From: PWQG01 sp041685555
GTDB taxonomy: Bacteria; Pseudomonadota; Gammaproteobacteria; Pseudomonadales; Pseudohongiellaceae
Length of the DNA: 7,337 nt
NCBI GenBank assembly: GCA_041685555.1
Contig: JAWLFN010000141.1
Coordinates: 1-7,337 of the forward strand
Direction: 5' to 3'
Position numbers and translations under genes: made by a program. Below the pieces are notes generated by a model. The model saw nothing but the letters and a program-made list of their open reading frames with translations. It was not told the origin of the DNA and made no database searches. Positions 1-6,210 of the stretch are shown here, piece after piece; the first letter of the stretch is position 1; each line of letters begins with the position of its first letter.

Positions 1-1
1 G

Positions 2-844
2 GCCACGGCGCCGTTCATCGCCACCGCGCTGCTGCTGGTCATCAACCAGTTCACACCCCACAAGATGGACCTGAAGAAGTTCATGGAACTGGTGGCGGGT
101 GCCGGGCGCCTGATGGCGGAACTGGCCGGCATCCTGGCCGCCATCGGTCTGATCATCGGCTCGCTGGCCGTTACCGGTATGGCCGGCACGCTGGCCAATG
201 ACCTGGTCTACCTGGCCGGCGACAACGTGCTGGTGCTGCTGATGATGGGCGCCCTGACCAGTTTTGTGCTGGGCATCGGCATGACGGTGACGGCGGCCTA
301 TATCTTCCTGGCGATTGTGCTGGCCCCGGCGCTGATCAATGCCGGCCTGGACCCACTGGCCTCGCATATGTTCATCATGTACTGGGGCATGCTCAGCTTC
401 ATCACCCCGCCGGTGGCCCTGGCCGCCTTCGCGGCCGCCTCGGTGGCCCAGGTCTCCGCCATGCGCGCGGGCTGGGAAGCAATGCGGCTGGGCGCCATCA
501 TCTACTTCATTCCATTCTTCTTCGTCTTCAACCCGGCGCTGTTGCTGGACGGCTCGTTCGCCGAAGTGTCACTCGTGATCACCACCGCGCTGATCGGCGT
601 GGCGCTGCTGTCAGCCGCGTTGCAGGGCTATCTGCTGGGCTTCGGCAGCATGGGTGACCGCGGGCCCGGTATGGCTGCCCGGGTGGTGCTCGGGCTGGCG
701 GGGCTGACACTGGCGATCCCCGGGGGCGGCCTGCTGGGATTGAGTCAGCTGACGCTGATCGTGGTCAGTGTCATCCTGTTGGGGATCAGCATGGGGTTGG
801 CTATCGTACAGCGGCGGAAGGTCGCGGTAGCCTCGGCCCAGTGA
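2..844 (+). CDS. TRAP transporter fused permease (DctQM/TAXI type), 3' part
   Basis: Inner-membrane permease of a tripartite ATP-independent periplasmic (TRAP) transporter, which imports organic acids or similar solutes using an ion gradient and a periplasmic binding protein. The frame is open from base 2, so the N-terminal part lies outside the window; 280 residues remain. Visible family signatures, in fragment numbering, are GIGMTVTAAY (91-100, equivalent to the usual GxGMPTTAAY, with the P-T pair changed to T-V), SFITPPVALAA (from 132) and the F-NPALLL segment near 175-182. Further hydrophobic segments follow this core up to the stop, which fits the fused 4TM/12TM form usually paired with TAXI binding proteins rather than a plain DctM. 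The family call is secure from these motifs. The substrate cannot be inferred, and no binding-protein gene is in view. The stop codon overlaps the start of the heme oxygenase gene. Confidence 0.9.
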   Translation, partial: ATAPFIATALLLVINQFTPHKMDLKKFMELVAGAGRLMAELAGILAAIGLIIGSLAVTGMAGTLANDLVYLAGDNVLVLLMMGALTSFVLGIGMTVTAAYIFLAIVLAPALINAGLDPLASHMFIMYWGMLSFITPPVALAAFAAASVAQVSAMRAGWEAMRLGAIIYFIPFFFVFNPALLLDGSFAEVSLVITTALIGVALLSAALQGYLLGFGSMGDRGPGMAARVVLGLAGLTLAIPGGGLLGLSQLTLIVVSVILLGISMGLAIVQRRKVAVASAQ

Positions 845-1410
845 CCCGGCGGCAAGTGGACAGCCTGCTGGCTTTCCTGAGAGAGGAGACGCGGCGGGAT
901 CATCATGAGCTGGATCATCACCCGGTATTGCAGCGGCTGATGGATCCGGCGCTGGACAGAGATGGCTATGCGGCAGCGTTACGTGCGTTGTATCGTCCGC
1001 AGCGTTTCATGGAGGCTTCCGTCGAGGCCGGGTACCGGAACCTGGGCCTGGACAGTCAACCGTCCTTTTCATCGCGATCTGACGCGCTGCGACGCGACCT
1101 GATGGCCCTGGGTCACCCTGTAGCGGACATCCAGGGCGAAGAAGCGCTGCCGGCACGGAGCACCGGTTTTCTGATGGGGCAACAATACGTTCTCGAGGGG
1201 GCCCGCAAGGGCAGTGTCATCGTGGCGCGGCAGTTGCGCAAGACACTGGGGCCCGAGGTGCCGATGGCCTATTTCGGCACCTCGGAGCCAGAGGCGCACT
1301 GGCAGCCATTCATCACGCGGTTGACCGTCCTGTTACCGGCCATCGACCGGGAAGCGGCGCTTCATGGGGCTCGCAGCATGTTTCATGCTTATTACCGCCG
1401 TTTGCCGTAG
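841..1410 (+). CDS. bphO: Biliverdin-producing heme oxygenase (BphO-like)
   Basis: Soluble heme oxygenase of 189 residues, the usual length for bacterial enzymes. It opens heme to biliverdin, CO and iron. The N-terminal LREETRRDHHELD resembles the proximal-helix signature, with His21 the likely heme ligand (His22 is adjacent). The distal helix is recognisable as YVLEG (116-120) followed by A-R-K-G-S, where the family usually has S-x-L-G-G; Gly120 and Gly124 are kept but the third Gly is Ser125. The GTG start at 841 overlaps the permease TGA (GTGA), suggesting translational coupling. A GGAAGG at 816-821 is rather far upstream. An in-frame GTG at 856 is an alternative start and would still keep His21. 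The bacteriophytochrome gene follows after 71 bp, the classic bphO-bphP order, so its main role is presumably supplying biliverdin chromophore. Iron acquisition is a less likely alternative. Confidence 0.88.
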   Translation: MTRRQVDSLLAFLREETRRDHHELDHHPVLQRLMDPALDRDGYAAALRALYRPQRFMEASVEAGYRNLGLDSQPSFSSRSDALRRDLMALGHPVADIQGEEALPARSTGFLMGQQYVLEGARKGSVIVARQLRKTLGPEVPMAYFGTSEPEAHWQPFITRLTVLLPAIDREAALHGARSMFHAYYRRLP

Positions 1411-1427
1411 CATGGGGCAAGGAAAGT

Positions 1428-1448
1428 GCTTCCCGGAAGCGATACAAT
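1428..1448 (+). promoter_or_regulatory. Perfect dyad followed by a -10-like hexamer upstream of the phytochrome gene
   Basis: The bphO-phytochrome gap holds a perfect inverted repeat, GCTTCC-C-GGAAGC (1428-1440), directly followed by TACAAT (1443-1448), which matches five of six bases of a sigma-70 -10 box. No good -35 hexamer is seen at 16-18 bp. This suggests an internal, possibly activator- or repressor-controlled promoter for the phytochrome. The dyad could instead form a small hairpin in a read-through transcript. It has no T-run, so it is not a classical terminator. Confidence 0.35.
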
Positions 1449-1465
1449 GCGGGACCCGCTTCAGT

Positions 1466-1472
1466 GGAAAGG
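1466..1472 (+). promoter_or_regulatory. Ribosome binding site deciding the phytochrome start
   Basis: GGAAAGG lies 9 bases before the ATG at 1482. It overlaps the alternative in-frame GTG at 1464, so the ATG is preferred and the six residues encoded from the GTG are left out. Confidence 0.65.
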
Positions 1473-1481
1473 CAACAGCTC

Positions 1482-3560
1482 ATGACAGCCAGCGAAGAGC
1501 GACAGCAACGCGACCTGGCCATTGCTCTCGAACAATGCGCCAGCGAGCCGGTCCATATTCCCGGCAGCATCCAGCCGCACGGAGCCCTGCTGGTCTTCGA
1601 TATGACACTGCACTCCGTATTGCAGTGCAGCGAGAACCTGTACAAGATCATCGGCATCGATCCGCGGGAACTGCTCGCTAGCGCCAGACTGCCGCCATCC
1701 CCCGTGCTGGAGACTCTGGTGACTCATCTGGACTCCGTGTCACTATCGGAATCCGTGCTGACCCGGCAGCTGTTTCTGCCGCTGGACTCCGGCAAGTGTC
1801 ATTTCCATATCGGTTGCTGGATGTCCGATATTGGACCCGTGGTCGAACTGCAGGCTATTCCCGAAGCACCCGCCGGCCGATGGATCGACGCATTGACCCA
1901 CTGGAGTGATCAGCTCGAATCGTGCGAGGGACACGATACACTGCTGCGGGCACTGACCGACATTGTCCGGGAGCTGAGTGGTTACGACCGGGTCATGGTC
2001 TACCGCTTCGATGAGAGCTGGAACGGACAGGTGATCGCCGAAAGTCTTGCCAGCGGAACCCAGGGATACCTCGGTCATCGCTTCCCCGCCTCGGACATAC
2101 CTCCCCAGGTACGACAGCTGTACCGGATCAATCCCGTACGCATGATTCTGGACAGCGAAGCCCAGGCCTCCCGACTGATGGCCCGCGACAACGACAGGGA
2201 GGGGCCACCGCTGGATCTCAGTCCCGGATTGCTCAGAGGCGTCTCTCCCATCCACCTTGTCTACCTGCGGAATATGAGCGTGAGGGCTTCCTTTTCGATT
2301 GCCCTGTTCAGCCGGGGCGAATTGTGGGGTCTACTCGCCTGCCACAACGGCAGCCCGGCATCGGCCGATCCTTCCGCGCTGCAGGCGGCCAATCTGCTGA
2401 TAAAAATGGCCGCGCAACGCCGGGAACTGCTGGAGCGGCAGGAACATGCCCGGTTCTTCCGGCAAGTGCTGCGCAATCGTCGTCAACTATTGCAGGAAAA
2501 CAGTCAGACGGCCGACCAGCTGGTAGAGAGGAACAGCGACACCTGGCTCGAATTGTTCCGCTCCTGCGGCGGTGCCCTGCTCTATGAAGACCAGCCACTG
2601 CAACTCTGGCGGGATACGCCTCCGGAATCAGAGGTCCGGGATATCATCGGACAGCTGCAACGCGTGGCATCCCGTCAGTCGCCCTGGTACAGCAACCATC
2701 TGGCCGAATCAGAACTGGCCCTGTCTCACCACCCCGCGGATCATGCCGGCCTGCTTGCCTTGCCACTGGCGTCCGCCCGCAGCAACAGCGCGTGGCTGCT
2801 GTTCTTTCGTCGGGAGCAGCTGCAGCTTCACCAATGGGCCGGTCCGCCCGAAACGCGGCCCAGCTATGTGGACGGCAAGCCGGTTTTGACGCCGCGCCAA
2901 TCTTTTTCCAGCTGGCAACAACAGGTCAAGGGCAAGAGTGAGGCCTGGCTGAGCACGGAGATTCAGGCAGCGCAAGAATTGGCCGAGAACCTGTCGACCG
3001 CACTGACCTTCCATGGAATCTACGAACTCAACAGCCAACTGGAGGCGGTCAATAATCAGTTGCAGACCATGGTACGAACGGATCCTCTGACCGGCATCTG
3101 GAATCGCTACTATATCCGGGAGGAACTGGATCGGCTTGTCGAAACGGCAAGGCGCTACGGACACCCTTTCAGCGTGATCTTCTTCGATATCGACCGGTTC
3201 AAGGTCTTCAACGACCAGTACGGCCATCAGGCGGGGGACCGGGTGCTGCGGAAAATCGCCGGGGGTCTGCATGAATCCCTTCGCGGCAGCGATGTGTTCG
3301 GCCGCTGGGGTGGCGAGGAATTCATCATCGTCGCCAGCAACACAGCACTGGACGAAACCCGGATACTGGCTGAGCGAGTGCGCGAGGCTGTGGCCGGACT
3401 CGATCTGGGCGAACTGGGCCATGTCACCGTCAGTCTCGGTGTCGCTCAGTGGCGGGAAGGTGACAGTCGGTCCGATGTCGTCAAGCGCGCGGACGCGGCC
3501 ATGTACCGGGCCAAGTCCCAGGGACGCAACCGGGTGGTCCTGGCAGAGGACGGGGACTGA
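1482..3560 (+). CDS. Bacteriophytochrome diguanylate cyclase (PAS-GAF-PHY-GGDEF)
   Basis: Red/far-red photoreceptor that should control synthesis of c-di-GMP from two GTP; 692 residues, no signal peptide or membrane segment, so cytoplasmic. PAS (about 15-125): Cys19, before EPVHIPGSIQPHG, is the thioether site for biliverdin. GAF (about 145-315): PASDIP (202-207, Asp205), Tyr174, SPIH (His258), Tyr261 and ACHN (His288) match the conserved chromophore-pocket positions; residue 289, often His, is Asn. PHY (about 325-500): the tongue is visible as WAG (452-454) and PRQSF (471-475). A helical linker (about 500-530) leads to a GGDEF domain with FFDID (metal Asp569), an intact GGEEF active site (610-614) and an RxxD inhibitory site (Arg601-Asp604) at the canonical five-residue spacing. 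The architecture is that of PadC-like phytochrome-activated diguanylate cyclases. The heme oxygenase gene immediately upstream supplies the chromophore. Every key residue is present, so a functional light-regulated, product-inhibited cyclase is inferred; whether red or far-red light activates it cannot be read from sequence. Confidence 0.97.
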   Translation: MTASEERQQRDLAIALEQCASEPVHIPGSIQPHGALLVFDMTLHSVLQCSENLYKIIGIDPRELLASARLPPSPVLETLVTHLDSVSLSESVLTRQLFLPLDSGKCHFHIGCWMSDIGPVVELQAIPEAPAGRWIDALTHWSDQLESCEGHDTLLRALTDIVRELSGYDRVMVYRFDESWNGQVIAESLASGTQGYLGHRFPASDIPPQVRQLYRINPVRMILDSEAQASRLMARDNDREGPPLDLSPGLLRGVSPIHLVYLRNMSVRASFSIALFSRGELWGLLACHNGSPASADPSALQAANLLIKMAAQRRELLERQEHARFFRQVLRNRRQLLQENSQTADQLVERNSDTWLELFRSCGGALLYEDQPLQLWRDTPPESEVRDIIGQLQRVASRQSPWYSNHLAESELALSHHPADHAGLLALPLASARSNSAWLLFFRREQLQLHQWAGPPETRPSYVDGKPVLTPRQSFSSWQQQVKGKSEAWLSTEIQAAQELAENLSTALTFHGIYELNSQLEAVNNQLQTMVRTDPLTGIWNRYYIREELDRLVETARRYGHPFSVIFFDIDRFKVFNDQYGHQAGDRVLRKIAGGLHESLRGSDVFGRWGGEEFIIVASNTALDETRILAERVREAVAGLDLGELGHVTVSLGVAQWREGDSRSDVVKRADAAMYRAKSQGRNRVVLAEDGD

Positions 3561-3567
3561 CCGGGCA

Positions 3568-4290
3568 TCAAAACCACAACCGATGCCCATGCTCGCGCAA
3601 CCAGCGCCGATAGCGCGCGTAGTCGGGACACACCCGTCCCACCAGCGCCCAGAACGCGCGCGAATGATCCAGATGACGCAGGTGCGCCACCTCGTGACTG
3701 ATCAGATAATCGATCACCGCATCCGGCGCCAGCATGATCAGCCAGTTGTACTGGATTCGTCCTTCCGAGGTGCAGTGCCCCCACTTGCTGCGGGTCTTGC
3801 GCAGCACCACCTCCCGGAAACGGGACTCCAGACCGAGGGCGGAAGCCAGTGCTTCGGTGCGGACATGGAGGTAGTCGCGGGCCTGCTGCATCAACCAGTC
3901 GCGCAGCACCTTCTCGCCGTGTTCGGGTGCGGCTCCGCGGCAATGGATCGTAATGGTCCGGCCCTCCACCTGCACTGAACCGACCAGGGACGGGCACAGG
4001 CGCAGCTCGCACTCGCGGGCCTTGTAGAAAATCCGTCCGCCGTCGATCACCCGCAGCTTTTCCGCCTGTTGTTTTCGCTGTTCTTCCAGCCGACCGAGGA
4101 TCCAGTCGGTCTGCTGGCCGACAAAGCGGGCGATGGCGGATTCACCCATGTTTTGGGGGGCGCGGATCTCCACCTGGCAGTCGCGCACATGCACGGCCAG
4201 TGTACGGCGACGACTGCGGCGCAGCCGGCAGGTGGGCAGGCCCGTCGAGGGCGCTGGCTGCCATTTTGTTTCCACTGTCTTATGCCGCAT
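3568..4290 (-). CDS. YgjP/DUF45-family zinc metallopeptidase (SprT/WLM-like)
   Basis: Cytoplasmic putative metal-dependent hydrolase of 240 residues, the usual family length. The zinc site is HEVAH (199-203), with a third ligand, probably His209, in HLDHS, followed by the typical R-x-F-W. The family signature upstream is K-x-R-S-K-W-G-H-C-T (about 165-174), then an N-W pair (182-183) and AP-x-x-VIDYL (188-196). The N-terminus carries RRSRRRTLAVHV, the usual opening strand, which supports the start at 4290; a GGAAAGG ribosome site lies 8 bases upstream of it. The E. coli homologue is YgjP; substrates of the family are poorly defined, so no specific role is claimed. The stop is 7 bp from the convergent phytochrome stop, with no terminator between. 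The start is divergent from cmoA across 48 bp. Confidence 0.92.
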   Translation of the reverse strand: MRHKTVETKWQPAPSTGLPTCRLRRSRRRTLAVHVRDCQVEIRAPQNMGESAIARFVGQQTDWILGRLEEQRKQQAEKLRVIDGGRIFYKARECELRLCPSLVGSVQVEGRTITIHCRGAAPEHGEKVLRDWLMQQARDYLHVRTEALASALGLESRFREVVLRKTRSKWGHCTSEGRIQYNWLIMLAPDAVIDYLISHEVAHLRHLDHSRAFWALVGRVCPDYARYRRWLREHGHRLWF

Positions 4291-4293
4291 AAT
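4266..4293 (+). promoter_or_regulatory. Candidate sigma-70 promoter for cmoAB
   Basis: TTGTTT (4266-4271), a 16-bp gap, then CATAAT (4288-4293, five of six consensus bases). Transcription would start near 4300, giving a leader of about 40 nt before the cmoA ATG. The -10 box covers the start codon of the divergent peptidase gene, so cmoA transcription and peptidase expression could interfere. Judged by eye only. Confidence 0.45.
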
Positions 4294-4298
4294 AGGCG

Positions 4299-4305
4299 CC
4301 TTTCC
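4299..4305 (-). promoter_or_regulatory. Ribosome binding site of the peptidase gene
   Basis: Read on the minus strand this is GGAAAGG, ending 8 bases before the ATG at 4290, a good Shine-Dalgarno match that supports the chosen start. No convincing minus-strand promoter was found further upstream. Confidence 0.6.
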
Positions 4306-4338
4306 GTAAACTGCTTGCCAACGCCACCAGCACCGCCC

Positions 4339-5109
4339 ATGTCCGATCGACCCGACAACGACATCATACGCGACCGTGTTTTCGCCACGCCCGGCGAGAC
4401 CGCCGACTTTGTCTTCGACGAACGCGTGGCCGAGGTGTTCACGGACATGATCAACCGCTCCGTCCCCGGCTACGCCACCATCGTGTCCATGAGCGGTGTG
4501 CTGGCTGAACGCTACTGCCAGCCGGGCTCACGCGTCTATGACCTGGGCTGTTCGCTGGGTGGCACCACGCTGGCCATGAGCCATCATATCGGCGCGCGCG
4601 AGCACAGGCTGGTAGCAGTCGACAATTCGCCTGCAATGATACAACGATTCCGCCGGAAACTGGATGACGGGCAGTATGATCAGGCAGCCCGGATCGAGCT
4701 GGTGTGCGCGGATATTGACGACGTCGCGATCGAGGACGCCTCCGTGGTGGTGATGAACTTCACGCTGCAGTTCATCGACCCAACCCGGCGGGACGCACTG
4801 ATCCGGCGGATTGCCCGGGGTATGCGACCGGGCGGCATCCTCATCCTGTCCGAGAAGATCATATTCCCGGATCCGGACATCAACGAGCTCTTTATCGACC
4901 TCTATCACCGCTTCAAGAACGTGCAGGGCTACTCAGATCTGGAGATCAGCCAGAAACGCCAGGCCCTGGAGAACGTACTACGCCCGGAATCGCTGGAGAC
5001 GCACCGCCGCCGCTGCGTGCAGGCCGGCTTCACGGCGTGTGATGTCTGGTTCCAGTGTTTCAACTTCGCTTCCCTGGTTGCCTTCATGCCGGATGGGGAT
5101 GCAGCATGA
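4339..5109 (+). CDS. cmoA: Carboxy-S-adenosyl-L-methionine synthase CmoA
   Basis: Converts S-adenosylmethionine and prephenate to carboxy-SAM and phenylpyruvate, providing the carboxymethyl donor for wobble-uridine modification. The 256 residues align almost end to end with E. coli CmoA (247). Recognisable stretches are FDERVAEVF (26-34), the SAM-binding YDLGCSLGG (67-75), AVDNSPAMI (93-101), NFTLQF (140-145), the LSEK segment (170-173), LEISQKR (201-207) and WFQCFNFASLVA (237-248). Arg207 corresponds to E. coli Arg199, which binds the carboxylate of the product. The ATG at 4339 is chosen because homologues begin near here; it has no clear ribosome site. The same frame is open further upstream, but that would run into the divergent peptidase gene. 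The last bases overlap the cmoB start (ATGA), so the pair is translationally coupled. Confidence 0.97.
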   Translation: MSDRPDNDIIRDRVFATPGETADFVFDERVAEVFTDMINRSVPGYATIVSMSGVLAERYCQPGSRVYDLGCSLGGTTLAMSHHIGAREHRLVAVDNSPAMIQRFRRKLDDGQYDQAARIELVCADIDDVAIEDASVVVMNFTLQFIDPTRRDALIRRIARGMRPGGILILSEKIIFPDPDINELFIDLYHRFKNVQGYSDLEISQKRQALENVLRPESLETHRRRCVQAGFTACDVWFQCFNFASLVAFMPDGDAA

Positions 5110-6080
5110 ACCAACCGTTCGACCTGACCCTGCTGCGCCAGCTGACGACCGGATCGCCACTGGAGACCCTGCTGCCAGTGATCGAGGCCGACCCGTTCGC
5201 CGGGCTCAATCATGGCGACCTGCCGCGCTGGCGCACCATGCTGGAAAATCTGCCGTCTCCACTCGGTGATATCTCCACCTCTCCCGGCGACGTCGTACAG
5301 ATCGGTTCGGCCGGTGAGCTCGGGACGGAAGAACAGGCCCTGCTCGAGGCCGCCCTCAAGGAACTCATTCCCTGGCGCAAGGGCCCGTTCTCGATATTCG
5401 GCATCCATATCGACACCGAATGGCGCTCCGAGCTCAAATGGCATCGCCTGCTGCCCCATATCAGTCCTCTGGCCGGACGCCGCGTACTGGACGTGGGCTG
5501 CGGTAACGGTTATCACTGTTTCCGGGCCCTGGAGGAACGCGCCAGCCTGGTGCTGGGGATTGACCCTCACCTCCCCTACGTCATGCAGTTCTGGCTGCTG
5601 CGCCACTTCGTACCTGACTGGCCGCTGTTCGTCCTGCCGTTCACACTGGAAGCACTGCCGGCGCCGAAACCGGCCTTCGACACGGTGTTCTCCATGGGTG
5701 TGCTGTATCACCGTCGCTCACCCTTCGATCACCTCATGGACCTGCGCCGCTGGCTGCGACCGGATGGCGAACTTGTGCTGGAGACCCTGGTGGTCGAGGG
5801 GGGACAGGGGTACGCGCTGACGCCCGACAGAAAATATTGCCGCATGGGCAACGTCTGGTTTGTGCCCTCCCGCGAGACCACCGAGCAGTGGCTGCGCCGC
5901 TGCGGGTATCACAGTATACGCACCGTGGATGTCAGCCCCACCACCACGGATGAGCAGCGCGCCACCGAATGGATGCCATTCCAGTCCCTGGCTGACGGGC
6001 TGGACAACAGCAACCCGGACCTGACCATAGAAGGGTTACCCGCCCCCCGTCGCGCCATCATCACCGCCCGCGCCCCCTGA
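5106..6080 (+). CDS. cmoB: tRNA U34 carboxymethyltransferase CmoB
   Basis: Transfers the carboxymethyl group of carboxy-SAM to 5-hydroxyuridine-34, giving 5-carboxymethoxyuridine (cmo5U) in several tRNAs and widening wobble decoding. The 324 residues match the E. coli length (323). Strongly conserved parts are PWRKGPF (89-95, Lys92), IDTEWRS (102-108), the cofactor-site LDVGCGNGYH (128-137), GIDP (151-154), FDTVFSMGVLYHRRSP (191-206, Tyr201), GELVLETLV (221-229) and VDVSPTTTDEQRATEWM (274-290). The first 85 or so residues are much less conserved, as is usual for this family. The ATG at 5106 sits in an ATGA overlap with cmoA and has GGGGA (5095-5099) 6 bases upstream. The hydroxylation step before CmoB is encoded elsewhere. 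Confidence 0.97.
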   Translation: MNQPFDLTLLRQLTTGSPLETLLPVIEADPFAGLNHGDLPRWRTMLENLPSPLGDISTSPGDVVQIGSAGELGTEEQALLEAALKELIPWRKGPFSIFGIHIDTEWRSELKWHRLLPHISPLAGRRVLDVGCGNGYHCFRALEERASLVLGIDPHLPYVMQFWLLRHFVPDWPLFVLPFTLEALPAPKPAFDTVFSMGVLYHRRSPFDHLMDLRRWLRPDGELVLETLVVEGGQGYALTPDRKYCRMGNVWFVPSRETTEQWLRRCGYHSIRTVDVSPTTTDEQRATEWMPFQSLADGLDNSNPDLTIEGLPAPRRAIITARAP

Positions 6081-6110
6081 CTCCGACCATCTTGCGCCTG
6101 CCTGATTATT

Positions 6111-6136
6111 GCAGTATGTTGGTTCACAGCAGTATG
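6111..6136 (+). repeat. Short direct repeat GCAGTATG x2 upstream of the RAYT-like gene
   Basis: GCAGTATG occurs at 6111-6118 and 6129-6136, 18 bp apart, in the 130-bp gap after cmoB. The spacing is close to two helical turns, so a bound protein would see both copies on one face. A weak promoter (TTGCGC 6092-6097, 17 bp, TATGTT 6115-6120) overlaps the first copy. Chance is possible; the rest of this gap shows only the hairpin at 6149-6185. Confidence 0.3.
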
Positions 6137-6148
6137 CGGAGCGTTCAG

Positions 6149-6185
6149 AAACAGGGCCAGCTCTCTCATTCAGCACCTGTTTTTT
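6149..6185 (+). terminator. Candidate rho-independent terminator after cmoB
   Basis: AAACAGG (6149-6155) pairs perfectly with CCTGTTT (6176-6182), and the stem runs into a T6 tract (6180-6185). The loop is long (20 nt) but an inner GCT/AGC pairing can shorten it. It sits 69 bases after the cmoB stop and just before the RAYT ribosome site, so it could end cmoAB transcription or attenuate read-through into the RAYT gene. The stem is short and AT-rich at its base, hence modest confidence. Confidence 0.4.
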
Positions 6186-6197
6186 CAATCAACAACC

Positions 6198-6203
6198 GGG
6201 GGT
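6198..6203 (+). promoter_or_regulatory. Ribosome binding site of the RAYT-like gene
   Basis: GGGGGT, one base from GGAGGT, lies 7 bases before the ATG at 6211. It decides that start over upstream in-frame codons, which would not add conserved sequence. Confidence 0.55.
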
Positions 6204-6210
6204 CAAGAAC

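Noticed and set aside
2709..3590. 293-codon open frame on the minus strand across the phytochrome GGDEF region
   Set aside because: It is entirely antisense to a secure conserved coding region, shows no recognisable family, and is typical of spurious long frames in GC-rich DNA.
4069..4338. Upstream extension of the cmoA frame by 90 codons
   Set aside because: It runs antisense through the peptidase gene and has no similarity to CmoA N-termini; the homologous start is at 4339.
5055..5105. Upstream start for cmoB inside cmoA
   Set aside because: The ATG at 5106 gives the E. coli-like length, an ATGA overlap and a good ribosome site.
6109..6210. Longer N-terminus for the RAYT-like protein
   Set aside because: The added residues resemble no family member and would span the candidate terminator; the MARPLRIEYP opening at 6211 is the family start.
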